Assembly: GCF_037080055.1 (NCBI RefSeq)
Contig: NZ_JBAOJI010000003.1
Span: 1-64,000 of the forward strand
Direction of reading: 5' to 3'
DNA from: Halovenus sp037080055
Lineage (GTDB): Archaea; Halobacteriota; Halobacteria; Halobacteriales; Haloarculaceae
Length of the DNA: 64,000 nucleotides
Shown: positions 35,184 to 42,693 of the stretch, piece after piece
Position numbering within the stretch: position 1 is the first letter of the stretch
How the letters are laid out: every line of letters starts with the position of its first letter
The notes under the pieces: model-generated
Databases searched by the model: none
What the model saw: only the letters and a program-made list of their open reading frames with translations
Told to the model about the DNA's origin: nothing
Translations under genes and position numbers: made by a program

Positions 35184-36416
35184 TTACTCTCGTTCGTCGA
35201 AGAGATGCTCGGCCAGAATCGGAACGAACGTACCGATGTCGGTCACCATTCCGACGGCCTGAGCGCTCCCGCGGTCGACCAGTTGCGTGACGGTGGCCGG
35301 GTTGATATCCACACAGACCGTTCGCGTGGTCGACGGCAGACAGTTTCCGACCGCGACGGAGTGCAGTAGTGTCGAGAGCATCATGACGAAATCGGCCTCG
35401 TGGGCCTGCTCGCGAATCGCGTTCTGTGCCTCGATAGCGTCGGTGATCGTCTCCGGGAGCGGCCCGTCGTCGCGGATCGATCCCGCGATCACGTACGGCA
35501 CGTCGTTTTGCACGCACTCGTACATCACACCTGATTCGACTAAGCCGTCCTCGACCGCGTCCTCGATGCCGCCGGCGCGGATAATCTCGCTGATCGTGTA
35601 GATGTGGTGTTTGTGCCCCTTCCGCGGGTGGTCGAGTTCCTCGGTATCCATCCCCAACGAGGTGCCATACAGGTCCCGTTCGAGGTCGTGGACGGCGAAT
35701 CCGTTACCGATCGAAAGCATGTCGATGTAACCCTCTCGGACGAGTGCTGCCAGATCTTCTCGCGCTCCCGAGTGGATCAGCGCCGGTCCACAAACTGCCA
35801 GGACTTTCCCATCTTCGCGTTTGGTCTCCTCGATGGCTCCCGCAATCTTCCGAATCGTCGACTCTGACGGTCGCTCTGAGGAGACTCCGCCCTGCATGAA
35901 GCCGAAGGCTCCCTCGGAGTCACGCGGTCGATCCGGCGGATTGACGCGAATCCCCGCGTCGCCGGTCACGATCATGTCGTCCTCTTCGACGGCGTTGAGC
36001 ACTTTTGTGTACGCGCGTGGGTCGTCACCGTCTTCGACGACAACCGCACAGTCCATCTCGATGTCTTCGACGGGGACCCACTCGCCGTCGTAGCGGATAT
36101 CGGTTGGGTGGTTGGTCGTCGAATAAAAGCCCTTGGGGACGACCTGATCTTTCGGTGCTGGCTCCAGCGTGGCGTCGGCCGGGTCGGCCGGATTCGCGCC
36201 GTTCTGGTGGAGTTCGTGGATGATCGACTGCAGCGTCTCCTCGTCGTCGGCCTCGACGAGCAACCGAGCGTAGGACTTCTCGGTTTTGCTGCGGCCGATA
36301 TTGAACTCCTCGACCTCGAAGGAGCCGCCCATCTCCATGATTACCCGGAACGAAGTCTCCATCATCCCCGAATCGATGATGTGACCGTCGAGTTCGACAG
36401 TCCGTGAAACAGTCAT
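35184..36416 (-). CDS. LOR/SDH-domain protein, TIGR00300 family (archaeal ornithine cyclodeaminase-like)
   Basis: 410 residues. N-terminal LOR/SDH-bifunctional-enzyme-like conserved region (VELDGHIIDSGMMETSFRVIMEMGGSFEVEEF), then a nucleotide-binding-like C-terminal part with VCGPALIHSGAREDLAALV and AVGNCLPSTTRTVCVDINPATVTQLVDRGS. Related proteins in methanogens and the C-terminal part of cyanobacterial AgrE/ArgZ have been linked to ornithine cyclodeaminase activity (ornithine to proline). That activity is inferred for this protein. Single gene, divergent from no close neighbour. Confidence 0.82.
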   Translation of the reverse strand: MTVSRTVELDGHIIDSGMMETSFRVIMEMGGSFEVEEFNIGRSKTEKSYARLLVEADDEETLQSIIHELHQNGANPADPADATLEPAPKDQVVPKGFYSTTNHPTDIRYDGEWVPVEDIEMDCAVVVEDGDDPRAYTKVLNAVEEDDMIVTGDAGIRVNPPDRPRDSEGAFGFMQGGVSSERPSESTIRKIAGAIEETKREDGKVLAVCGPALIHSGAREDLAALVREGYIDMLSIGNGFAVHDLERDLYGTSLGMDTEELDHPRKGHKHHIYTISEIIRAGGIEDAVEDGLVESGVMYECVQNDVPYVIAGSIRDDGPLPETITDAIEAQNAIREQAHEADFVMMLSTLLHSVAVGNCLPSTTRTVCVDINPATVTQLVDRGSAQAVGMVTDIGTFVPILAEHLFDERE

Positions 36417-36468
36417 GCCCGAAGGCTAGCGGCAGGCCACCAAGACGGTTTTGGGTTACAGAGAGCGG

Positions 36469-37014
36469 TCAGTCCGCCTGCAATCGCGGATCGATCTGTT
36501 CGCTCACCTCTTCCAGTACAGAACCAAGCTCTTCGTGCAGCGTCTGCATCTCTGTGATCACCTGGTCGTATTCGTCGGTATCTCCTTTGTTGGCTGCCTC
36601 TAACGCTGATTTCTTGGCGGCGAGGCTGAAAAACTGCTGGACTCGCTCATCGTACTCGCTTCGCTGGAGAAGAGTATCGACGAGGTCGAGTAACTCTTCG
36701 TTGTCGATGGGCTTGGTCACGTACGCGTCGAAGGCCATCTCGACGATATCGACACCGGGTTCGACGGCTGTCAGCATCGCGACCATCGCTGAGAATCCCT
36801 GCTCGGTGAACTCCGCGAGCACTTCGTCGCCGGACATCCCCGGCATCCGTCGGTCGAGTAAGACAACATCGACCGATTCGTCCATCGCTTCGAGGGCGTC
36901 GTCCCCACTCGTCGCGAGTCGGGTGTCGTAGTCCATCCCGACAACTGTCTCGTATGCCTCAGCGAGTCCTCTCTGATCCTCGACGATCAAGACCGTTGGC
37001 GCTGATCCTGTCAT
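36469..37014 (-). CDS. HalX-type response regulator
   Basis: 181 residues from the ATG at 37014. Receiver domain (about 5-118) with acidic Glu12/Asp13 in IVEDQ, phosphoacceptor Asp54 in VVLLDRRMPGMSG and Lys101 in YVTKPID. The C-terminal HalX helical domain (about 120-178, AAKKSALEAANKGDTDEYDQ) is found almost only in haloarchaea. It has no DNA-binding domain and no kinase next to it, so it is an orphan that could pair with either kinase in the window. Confidence 0.92.
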   Translation of the reverse strand: MTGSAPTVLIVEDQRGLAEAYETVVGMDYDTRLATSGDDALEAMDESVDVVLLDRRMPGMSGDEVLAEFTEQGFSAMVAMLTAVEPGVDIVEMAFDAYVTKPIDNEELLDLVDTLLQRSEYDERVQQFFSLAAKKSALEAANKGDTDEYDQVITEMQTLHEELGSVLEEVSEQIDPRLQAD

Positions 37015-37228
37015 GTCTGTAATTGGTGCCGATACCACCGACTGCGGATCCTCCGGACAGGTTCCTGCTTTCCCCACTGCCCCCCATTCGGTCCGTATCC
37101 CAGCACTCGGCCCGCAGTTCGCCGGCGGCCCGTTTCGTATGCTACCAATTGTGAAGATGCCCTCAAGTAAGTTGTGTCCACATTCAATTCAGCGATAATA
37201 TTTTGTCGGTCAATACCTAGTCTCAAGT

Positions 37229-37396
37229 ATGCCCATCATGTCGAGTGACGACTTCTCGTTGCATCGGGACGAGTGCGATGCGGCCGGAGATGGAATGCCG
37301 ATTTCGGATCTTCCTGACGAGGTCGAGTCGATCGACGATCTCGACTGTGAGTGCTGGGACGATATCAACTCACTCGCCGACCTCTCCTCGACGTAA
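37229..37396 (+). CDS. Small acidic protein, unknown
   Basis: 55 residues from the ATG at 37229 (second ATG at 37238). About a third of residues are Asp or Glu, the composition of haloarchaeal cytoplasmic proteins, and codon choice is GC-rich at third positions. Cysteines occur as one single and a CEC pair (DLDCECWDDI). An AT-rich stretch (AATATTTTGTCGG, about 37196-37209) could serve as its promoter. No family recognised. It is upstream of the decayed glycosyltransferase. Confidence 0.5.
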   Translation: MPIMSSDDFSLHRDECDAAGDGMPISDLPDEVESIDDLDCECWDDINSLADLSST

Positions 37397-37495
37397 GATT
37401 CCAAAATCTTTTGAACCCACTCCGGAGAGATACCGTAGCCGAATGGTCCCGTCTGCGTTCGTACTGGCTGGTGTCGCACTCCACGAGGTCTCTCG

Positions 37496-37880
37496 ATGAG
37501 TGCCCCGACGATGCACGTCGGCTTCGTCGTCTACGGGGGACTCGATGGAGTCTCTGGAGGCGATGGAACGCGGGACCGTCCCTATCGCCGGCGGTCTCGG
37601 CGGTGCAAGCGAGTTCATCACCCACAACGAGAACGGCTTTCTCGTCGGACCGGCTGATGCGCACGCGCTTCGGAACATTCTGAGCCGACTCTGTTCAGAT
37701 CGTGACCGTCTCGCCGAACTCTCGGCTGCCGCCACAGAGACTGCAGCAGACCATCCGACGTGGGGCCGACTCGTTCGCCCGAGCCAGAGAATTTATGTTG
37801 AATCAGGCTGGTCTTCTCGAATAACCCGACTTCTCCGAACTCGAAAAGTACTTATCCAAGATGTAATTAGATGTAATTAG
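37496..37880 (+). pseudogene. Decayed group 4 glycosyltransferase (internal deletion and frameshift)
   Basis: Two pieces of one family are fused. The start (ATG at 37496, MHVGFVVYGGLDGVSGG) is the typical N-terminus of a haloarchaeal GT4 enzyme, in one frame. A different frame from about 37545 to 37830 encodes the typical C-terminal donor-binding part, ESLEAMERGTVPIAGGLGG followed by SEFITHNENGFLVGPADAHA. Most of the middle (some 250 codons) is absent and the frames do not match. The N-terminal frame stops within about 50 codons. The reading frame of the C-terminal part runs on to 37880, just before the next gene. Confidence 0.82.
37844..37857 (+). promoter_or_regulatory. TATA-like box of the PAPS-reductase-like gene
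   Basis: AAAAGTACTTATCC is centred about 33 bases before the ATG at 37884. The expected transcription start falls inside the tandem repeat that follows. Confidence 0.45.
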
Positions 37881-37882
37881 AT
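37859..37882 (+). repeat. 10-base tandem repeat in the leader of the PAPS-reductase-like gene
   Basis: AGATGTAATT occurs twice in direct succession followed by AGATT, immediately before the ATG at 37884. It sits at the predicted transcription start, so it could be a slippage product or an operator. Confidence 0.7.
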
Positions 37883-37883
37883 T

Positions 37884-38861
37884 ATGGCAGACCAAGCGAA
37901 CTTTCCGGAGTATCTGGACGTCGATTACACCGAGGGTGAGGGCGAAGACCCCGCCGATTACCCGTCGATCGAGGATAAAGTAGAGAAAGCAATCGAAGTG
38001 ACCCGTGAGGGCCTCGAACAGTACGAGAACCCGGTCGTGATGTGGACGGGTGGGAAAGACTCGACGCTGACGCTGTATTTCATCAAGGAGGTCGCCGACC
38101 GCTTCGACCTCGAAGTTCCGCCGGTCGTCTTCATCGACCACTACCAGCACTTCGACGAACTCATCGAGTTCACCAAGCACTGGGCCGACGAGTGGGATCT
38201 GGAACTCATCTGGGCCCGCAACGAGGATGTCGGTAACTACGTCGAGGAGAACGACCTCGAACCGGGCGACGACATCCCCGTCGACGCCCTTTCCGAGCAC
38301 AACCAACACCACATCCGCGACCTGCTGGAGTACGAGGAGGACACCTTCCCGTTCCTGCTCGACACCTACGTCGGCAACCACCTGCTGAAGACGGTCGCGC
38401 TCAACGACACGCTCGAAGAGTACGATGTTGACGCCGTCCTCTCCGGTGTCCGCTGGGACGAGCAGGAAGCTCGTGCCGACGAGACTTTCTTCTCGCCGCG
38501 TCACGACCCGGACATCTACCCGCCCCACGACCGCGTCCAGCCGATCCTCCAGTTCGCCGAGGCTGACGTCTGGGACACGTTCTGGAACTTCGTCGTTCCG
38601 GATACTGTCGAGGGCTACCCGGACGACGGCTACGTCCCGCAGGGTCAGGACGACCTCCCCGAGGGCGTCGAGAAAGACGACGTTCCGGTCTCGCCGAAGT
38701 ACTTCGCCGGATTCCGCTCGCTGGGCAGTGAGGTCTCGACGGACAAATCCGCCGAGGAACCCGCCTGGCTGCAGGATATGGCGAACACGACCGAGCGCGC
38801 GGGCCGCGCCCAAGACAAAGAGGACCTGATGGAGCGCCTGCGCGACCTCGGCTACATGTAA
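37884..38861 (+). CDS. Phosphoadenosine phosphosulfate reductase family protein
   Basis: 325 residues. The adenylyl-binding loop VVMWTGGKDSTLTLYFIKEV matches the SGGKDS P-loop of the CysH/CysD (PAPS reductase and sulfate adenylyltransferase small subunit) family, with FIDHYQHFDELIEF next and ADVWDTFWNFVV later, typical of the CysD-like branch. The redox Cys of true PAPS reductases is not seen (the protein lacks a C-terminal CxxC). It is probably an AMP-binding enzyme of unknown substrate. Very acidic. Alone in its transcription unit. Confidence 0.82.
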   Translation: MADQANFPEYLDVDYTEGEGEDPADYPSIEDKVEKAIEVTREGLEQYENPVVMWTGGKDSTLTLYFIKEVADRFDLEVPPVVFIDHYQHFDELIEFTKHWADEWDLELIWARNEDVGNYVEENDLEPGDDIPVDALSEHNQHHIRDLLEYEEDTFPFLLDTYVGNHLLKTVALNDTLEEYDVDAVLSGVRWDEQEARADETFFSPRHDPDIYPPHDRVQPILQFAEADVWDTFWNFVVPDTVEGYPDDGYVPQGQDDLPEGVEKDDVPVSPKYFAGFRSLGSEVSTDKSAEEPAWLQDMANTTERAGRAQDKEDLMERLRDLGYM

Positions 38862-38930
38862 ACTGCCGGCAAAACGTATTCTTCTCTGATTTTTCGACTG
38901 ACGCGACCGGCAGGACTGCTAACTATCGCG

Positions 38931-39248
38931 CTACTCCACGTAGACGCGGGTAACGTGGCCCCCACAGCCACACTGGTCGATATACTCCCACTCGATTGTC
39001 TGGCCGTCGTAGGCCGAAAGCTCGTCGTACAGGAACGTTTCGGGATGGCCCAGTTCTCCGTGCGTGACGAGATTGACGTGATTTCCCGGAACGGTGTGTT
39101 CGATAGCGTCGATCCCGTCGCGGACCGCACGCTCGGGGTCGTCGGCGTACTCCGGCGTTTCGAGATTCACGGACCAGGAGTTATCGTGCATCTCCTCGGT
39201 GACCGGTTCGGCGTCGTGATCGTGGTCGTGGTCGTCTGTGGCTCCCAT
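38931..39248 (-). CDS. CGCGG-type candidate rSAM-modified peptide precursor
   Basis: 105 residues ending in IDQCGCGGHVTRVYVE (Cys93, Cys95). From memory this matches a haloarchaeal family named for its CGCGG motif and proposed to be a ribosomally made peptide modified by a radical-SAM enzyme. The core after the Asp/His repeat (DHDHDHD at 6-12, a possible metal site) is conserved-looking: HDNSWSVNLETPEY and HVNLVTHGELGHPE. No radical-SAM gene is present in this window. Function is unknown; the RiPP assignment rests on family memory. Confidence 0.68.
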   Translation of the reverse strand: MGATDDHDHDHDAEPVTEEMHDNSWSVNLETPEYADDPERAVRDGIDAIEHTVPGNHVNLVTHGELGHPETFLYDELSAYDGQTIEWEYIDQCGCGGHVTRVYVE

Positions 39249-39376
39249 GACCTCCGATTCGCCGTGAACACACTTGATTCAGTGTCTACTTCCCGAAAAC
39301 TGGGAACGGGTCGTATGCGAACGCGAGGGAAGATGTTCGCAGATACGCACACGTCAGTGTCGGCACAATCGGTTGC

Positions 39377-39553
39377 ATGGCAAAAAAGGCGTTTCTGTTG
39401 TTGAGTTTGCCCGAGCGGCCCGGGAAATTCGCGAACCCGCTCACCGACGCCCGCCAACTCGACGAGGCGGAAGGGGTCTCTGTCGACGGGACCGAACACG
39501 CGCCCGACGTTGCCGCGCTGGAAGCCGACGGCTACGAGTTACATCTTGTGTAG
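39377..39553 (+). CDS. Small hypothetical protein, possibly a truncated DsrE-like protein
   Basis: 58 residues. MAKKAFLLLSLPERPGKFANPL resembles the first strand and loop of DsrE/DsrF-type proteins, and the remainder (DARQLDEAEGVSVDGTEHAP) could be the start of the next unit with material missing. It ends in a hydrophobic ELHLV. It is either a short functional protein or a remnant. Divergent from the CGCGG gene. Confidence 0.38.
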   Translation: MAKKAFLLLSLPERPGKFANPLTDARQLDEAEGVSVDGTEHAPDVAALEADGYELHLV

Positions 39554-39603
39554 CGAAGGTGTTCGGGTGAATGGCCATCCCCGTCGCTGACCAATTCGTT
39601 TCC

Positions 39604-39891
39604 ATGACCGAGCAAACTACCGCCGGGGGCGTTGTCGTCACGTTCCACCCCCAGCGGTGGGTCGAAACTGCCGCCAAGGCCCACGAGTCGGGCCGGAGAC
39701 AGCTATCCGATGCGGAGAACCGAGAGACGACTTCCTTCACTGTCCCGCGTGCGGACGCGACCGATCAGGAGGGCAATCGCTATCCGGACGAATCCTACGA
39801 AGCGAATCAACTGGTCACCCACGAGCAGGCCCCGGAGTGGGTGACCGACTGGGACGGCCCGTATTTCGTGACGACCGAAGCGTCCGACTGA
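39604..39891 (+). CDS. Conserved haloarchaeal hypothetical protein
   Basis: 95 residues from the ATG at 39604; a longer reading from 39571 adds 11. Soluble and acidic, without signal peptide. Visible blocks are TFHPQRWVETAAKAHESGRR and APEWVTDWDGPYFVTT. No domain recognised. It converges with the redoxin gene, whose stop lies 26 bases away. Confidence 0.6.
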   Translation: MTEQTTAGGVVVTFHPQRWVETAAKAHESGRRQLSDAENRETTSFTVPRADATDQEGNRYPDESYEANQLVTHEQAPEWVTDWDGPYFVTTEASD

Positions 39892-39916
39892 CGCGGAGAC
39901 GTCCGACTCCGCTCGC

Positions 39917-40402
39917 TCAGTGATTTTGGACGGCGTCGAGCACTTCCTCGTAATCCGGTTCGTTGGTCGGATCGTCGGCGACCCAGTCGTAGGCAATCTC
40001 GCCGTCGTTGTCGATGACGAATACGGCACGGTTGGCGATGCCGTGCAGTCCCAGGTCTCCGATATCTATCTCCAGCCCGTAGGCTCGAATCGCTTCCCCG
40101 GACATGTCGCTGACGAGGTCGAACTCGATGCCGTGTTCCTCGCGGAAGACTCCCTGCGAGAACGGCGAGTCGGCACTGAGACCGATAATCGTCGCTCCGG
40201 CATCCTCGAAGTCGTCGAGATGGTCCTGGAAGGCGATCATCTCGTTGGTACACGGTGGAGTGAACGCACCGGGGAACGAGGCGAGCACAATCGGGCCATC
40301 CCCGATGTGGTCGGCGAGGTCGAACGGTTCGTGGTCATTCGTTCCCACTGTCGCTGTGAATGTCGGCGCATCGTCGCCTGTCTGTGGTGTCGACATGTTC
40401 AT
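39917..40402 (-). CDS. Peroxiredoxin/redoxin family protein
   Basis: 161 residues from the ATG at 40402. Thioredoxin-fold peroxidase of the AhpC/TSA family: the peroxidatic cysteine is in FPGAFTPPCTNEM, the Pxxx(T)xxC motif, with GLSADSPFSQGVF and NRAVFVIDNDGEIAY following. No second conserved Cys in a CP motif is obvious, so it is probably a 1-Cys or atypical enzyme reducing hydroperoxides in the cytoplasm. A TATA-like box 23 bases upstream favours this ATG over the internal one at 40396. Confidence 0.9.
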   Translation of the reverse strand: MNMSTPQTGDDAPTFTATVGTNDHEPFDLADHIGDGPIVLASFPGAFTPPCTNEMIAFQDHLDDFEDAGATIIGLSADSPFSQGVFREEHGIEFDLVSDMSGEAIRAYGLEIDIGDLGLHGIANRAVFVIDNDGEIAYDWVADDPTNEPDYEEVLDAVQNH

Positions 40403-40419
40403 AGACACGGCTGACTACC

Positions 40420-40430
40420 GGATAAAACTG
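40420..40430 (-). promoter_or_regulatory. TATA-like box of the redoxin gene
   Basis: Minus-strand CAGTTTTATCC about 23 bases before the ATG at 40402, consistent with a leaderless mRNA. Confidence 0.5.
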
Positions 40431-40465
40431 GAGCCGAACGAGTGTGGTATTGGCTGCTGAGACGG

Positions 40466-40678
40466 CTACGACTCCTCACGGGGGTCTTGTACCAACTCGT
40501 ACAGCCCGGTCGGATCGTGTCGCTTCTCGACGTATTCTGCTGCAACCAGCACATTCAGCCGATTGTGAACGTGTTGACGGGAATAGTCCAACTCCTCGGC
40601 CAGGTAGCCGACCGTACAGCGACCACCCGCCAACATCTCTAAAATTGCGTAATCGGCTTCGGTCAGATCTACTCCCAC
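40466..40678 (-). CDS. Small winged-helix DNA-binding protein
   Basis: 70 residues forming one winged helix-turn-helix: TEADYAILEMLAGGRCTVGYLAEELDYSRQHVHNRLNVL is helix 1-3 and EYVEKRHDPTGLYELV is the wing. This size and pattern is common among haloarchaeal ArsR/MarR-like transcription regulators. No ligand-binding domain. It sits between the redoxin gene and an AT-rich region and could regulate either. Confidence 0.8.
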   Translation of the reverse strand: MGVDLTEADYAILEMLAGGRCTVGYLAEELDYSRQHVHNRLNVLVAAEYVEKRHDPTGLYELVQDPREES

Positions 40679-40793
40679 GCTACCTGTCTACTCACGAGTC
40701 CAGCATGTATTACTTTCTAACTCCAACGCCTGATTTTCCATATACAGTAGACAAATAGTAAACTACAACACGAGCCCATACATACGATAACGG

Positions 40794-40867
40794 GAGAAGC
40801 GCGTCATAGGAGAACGGCTGTGGCCGCCTGCTGGGACAGGCGACCGCGCTTCTCTAGGGTGAGAAGC
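40794..40867 (+). promoter_or_regulatory. Structured leader with two mutually exclusive hairpins
   Basis: GAGAAGCGCG (40794-40803) is complementary over 10 bases to CGCGCTTCTC (40845-40854), enclosing an inner hairpin CGCCTG-CTGGGA-CAGGCG (40825-40842). The same CGCGCTTCTC strand can instead pair through GCTTCTC (40848-40854) with GAGAAGC (40861-40867) across a 6-base loop. The element lies in the 270-base spacer upstream of the HNH gene, after an AT-rich promoter-like stretch (about 40735-40765). It resembles a switch or a small RNA; no known class is recognised. Confidence 0.45.
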
Positions 40868-40951
40868 AATGCAATCTACGAGAGAGATACACAAAGAGGT
40901 TATCGAGAATCGTTCCGACAACCAGCGACAGCGATTGGCATGGAGGCACGG

Positions 40952-41728
40952 ATGAGTTGGCAATATCGCGACGCAGACTTTCTCCGCGAGCAGTACGTCC
41001 ACAACCAGAAGTCAGCCCCCGAGATTGCAGACCTCTGCAACGTCTCTTCGAGTACGATCAGTCGATGGTTGGATCGCCACGGAATCGAGCGGGACCGTCG
41101 GTATCAAGACCGGGAGTGGCTCCTCCGACAGTACGTCTTCCGACAGCGAGATCAACACGAGATCGCGGCAGACTGCGGTGTTGCGGAGTCGACGATCTGC
41201 TACTGGCTCTCGCGACACGACATTACCGATGGTGAATCGATGGAATCGGGCATGTGCGAATCCTGTGGGGGGTCGTTTCGCTACTACCCCTCCGTCGGAA
41301 CTCGGAAATTCTGCTCGACTGCGTGCGCAAACGAACCCCGGAAACGGCAGGTCGAAGTCACCTGTCCAAATTGTGACGAGTCCTTCGAGCGCTGGGCATC
41401 GCTCGACACTCAATACTGCTCGATGGCCTGTTGGGGTGCGGATCACGAAACCGACACTGACGGCTATTATCTCGGACTCTGGCAACGACAACGCGAAAAA
41501 GCTCTCAAACGTGATAGCTATGAATGTACTGTCTGTGGAATCACGGACCACGCACATCGGGAGCGATTTGGACGTGGACTAGAAGTCCATCATGAGACTC
41601 CAGTCCGGTTATTCAAACAGTGGAACAAACCTCCAGAACACGCACATGTCTTAGCTAATCTCACGACTGTCTGCCGAACACATCATCCAGATGCTCCCGG
41701 CAGTACCGTTGAACTGACCGATTCTTGA
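40952..41728 (+). CDS. HNH endonuclease with N-terminal helix-turn-helix and zinc ribbons
   Basis: 258 residues from the ATG at 40952 (another at 40940). Two helix-turn-helix units (EIADLCNVSSSTISRWLDRH and EIAADCGVAESTICYWLSRH), two zinc-ribbon pairs (CESCGGSF with CSTAC, CPNCDESF with CSMAC), then an HNH nuclease: CTVCG, EVHHETPV and NLTTVCRTHH. Such proteins are typical of mobile genes and haloviruses. The 3' half is visibly less GC-biased than its neighbours. A tRNA-Val lies 54 bases downstream on the opposite strand. Confidence 0.85.
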   Translation: MSWQYRDADFLREQYVHNQKSAPEIADLCNVSSSTISRWLDRHGIERDRRYQDREWLLRQYVFRQRDQHEIAADCGVAESTICYWLSRHDITDGESMESGMCESCGGSFRYYPSVGTRKFCSTACANEPRKRQVEVTCPNCDESFERWASLDTQYCSMACWGADHETDTDGYYLGLWQRQREKALKRDSYECTVCGITDHAHRERFGRGLEVHHETPVRLFKQWNKPPEHAHVLANLTTVCRTHHPDAPGSTVELTDS

Positions 41729-41732
41729 GGAT

Positions 41733-41746
41733 GCAGATTTTTCTGC
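41733..41746 (+). terminator. Short hairpin after the HNH gene
   Basis: GCAGA-TTTT-TCTGC, 5 bases after the HNH stop. A weak stem with a T-rich loop that might assist termination. Confidence 0.3.
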
Positions 41747-41781
41747 GCGACCTTGAAAGAACATGTAGGAAAACTGGGGAG

Positions 41782-41856
41782 TGGGTTTGGGCAGATTTGA
41801 ACTGCCGGCCTCCTCCATGTCAAGGAGGTGTCATAACCGAACTAGACCACAAACCC
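41782..41856 (-). tRNA. tRNA-Val (anticodon GAC)
   Basis: 75 bases. Acceptor GGGTTTG pairs with CAAACCC followed by discriminator A. The anticodon arm CCTCC-TTGACAT-GGAGG gives anticodon GAC for valine GUC. T-arm contains GGCAGTTCAAATCTGCC. CCA is not encoded; no intron. Confidence 0.96.
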
Positions 41857-42001
41857 TCGCTTGCAATCAATGGTTGACGGCAGGGATAATTAAAGGTCAC
41901 GGATTCGTCCCGACGCCGTACGGGAGTGATCCACTGGCGAGGCAGAACCGACGCCGGTCTACGACACAATCTATTTGCCCCCGCCGGTCGGGGGTATGGG
42001 T

Positions 42002-42643
42002 ATGTTCGTTCTCGTCAATCTGAAAGCCTACCCGTGCGATCCAGTCGAAGTCGCAGAGGCAGCAGTATCCGTCGATAGTCCCGGGGCGGAAGTCGCAATC
42101 GCTCCCCAGGCCGCACACATCGACGCCGTCGCCGACACCGGCGTCCAGACGTGGGCCCAACACGTCGGTTCCGTAGACCACGGCAGCCACACCGGGAGCA
42201 CGCTCGCCGAGGCCGCCGCCGACGCCGGCGCGACCGGGACGCTGCTCAACCACTCCGAAAACCGGCTGAAACTCGCCGATATCGACGGCAGTCTCGACGC
42301 GGCCGACCGCGTCGGCTTCGATACCTGCGTCTGTGCGAACAACCCCGACCAGATCCGCGCCGCGGCGGCGCTCGGTCCCGACGCCGTCGCAGTCGAACCG
42401 CCGGAACTCATCGGCACCGGAACGCCGGTCAGCAAGGCCGATCCGGATATCGTCCGCGATGCTGTCGAGGCTGCCGAATCGGTCGATCCCTCGGTCGATG
42501 TCTACTGCGGCGCAGGGATCTCGACCGGGGACGATGTCGTCGCGGCCCGCGAACTCGGTGCCGAGGGTGTCCTGCTCGCAAGCGGCGTCGCAAAGGCTGA
42601 CGATCCGGCCGAAGCACTCGAAGACCTCGTTTCTCCACTGTGA
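42002..42643 (+). CDS. tpiA: Triose-phosphate isomerase
   Basis: 213 residues, the compact archaeal form. FVLVNLKAYPCDP carries the substrate Asn and Lys, GTLLNHSENRLKL holds the electrophilic His, VAVEPPELIGTG holds the catalytic Glu, and YCGAGISTGDDV is the phosphate loop. Interconverts dihydroxyacetone phosphate and glyceraldehyde 3-phosphate. A TATA-like TCTATTTG lies about 27 bases upstream, and a C-run/G-run inverted repeat overlaps the predicted transcript start. An ATG two codons earlier is also possible. Confidence 0.96.
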   Translation: MFVLVNLKAYPCDPVEVAEAAVSVDSPGAEVAIAPQAAHIDAVADTGVQTWAQHVGSVDHGSHTGSTLAEAAADAGATGTLLNHSENRLKLADIDGSLDAADRVGFDTCVCANNPDQIRAAAALGPDAVAVEPPELIGTGTPVSKADPDIVRDAVEAAESVDPSVDVYCGAGISTGDDVVAARELGAEGVLLASGVAKADDPAEALEDLVSPL

Positions 42644-42693
42644 TCTGAAACGCGGGGCGCAGGCTCTTTGCCTCCGCAGGCCAAGAGTCGCGT

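Noticed and set aside
37351..37683. 110-codon frame beginning MLGRYQ and containing EWSRLRSYWLVSHSTRSLDE
   Set aside because: Overlaps the small acidic ORF and the decayed glycosyltransferase in another frame. It might be part of another fossil, but I cannot link it to a family.
41979..41995. C-run/G-run inverted repeat just before tpiA
   Set aside because: It overlaps the predicted transcript start and start codon area; a hairpin there is possible but simple GC-rich composition explains it.
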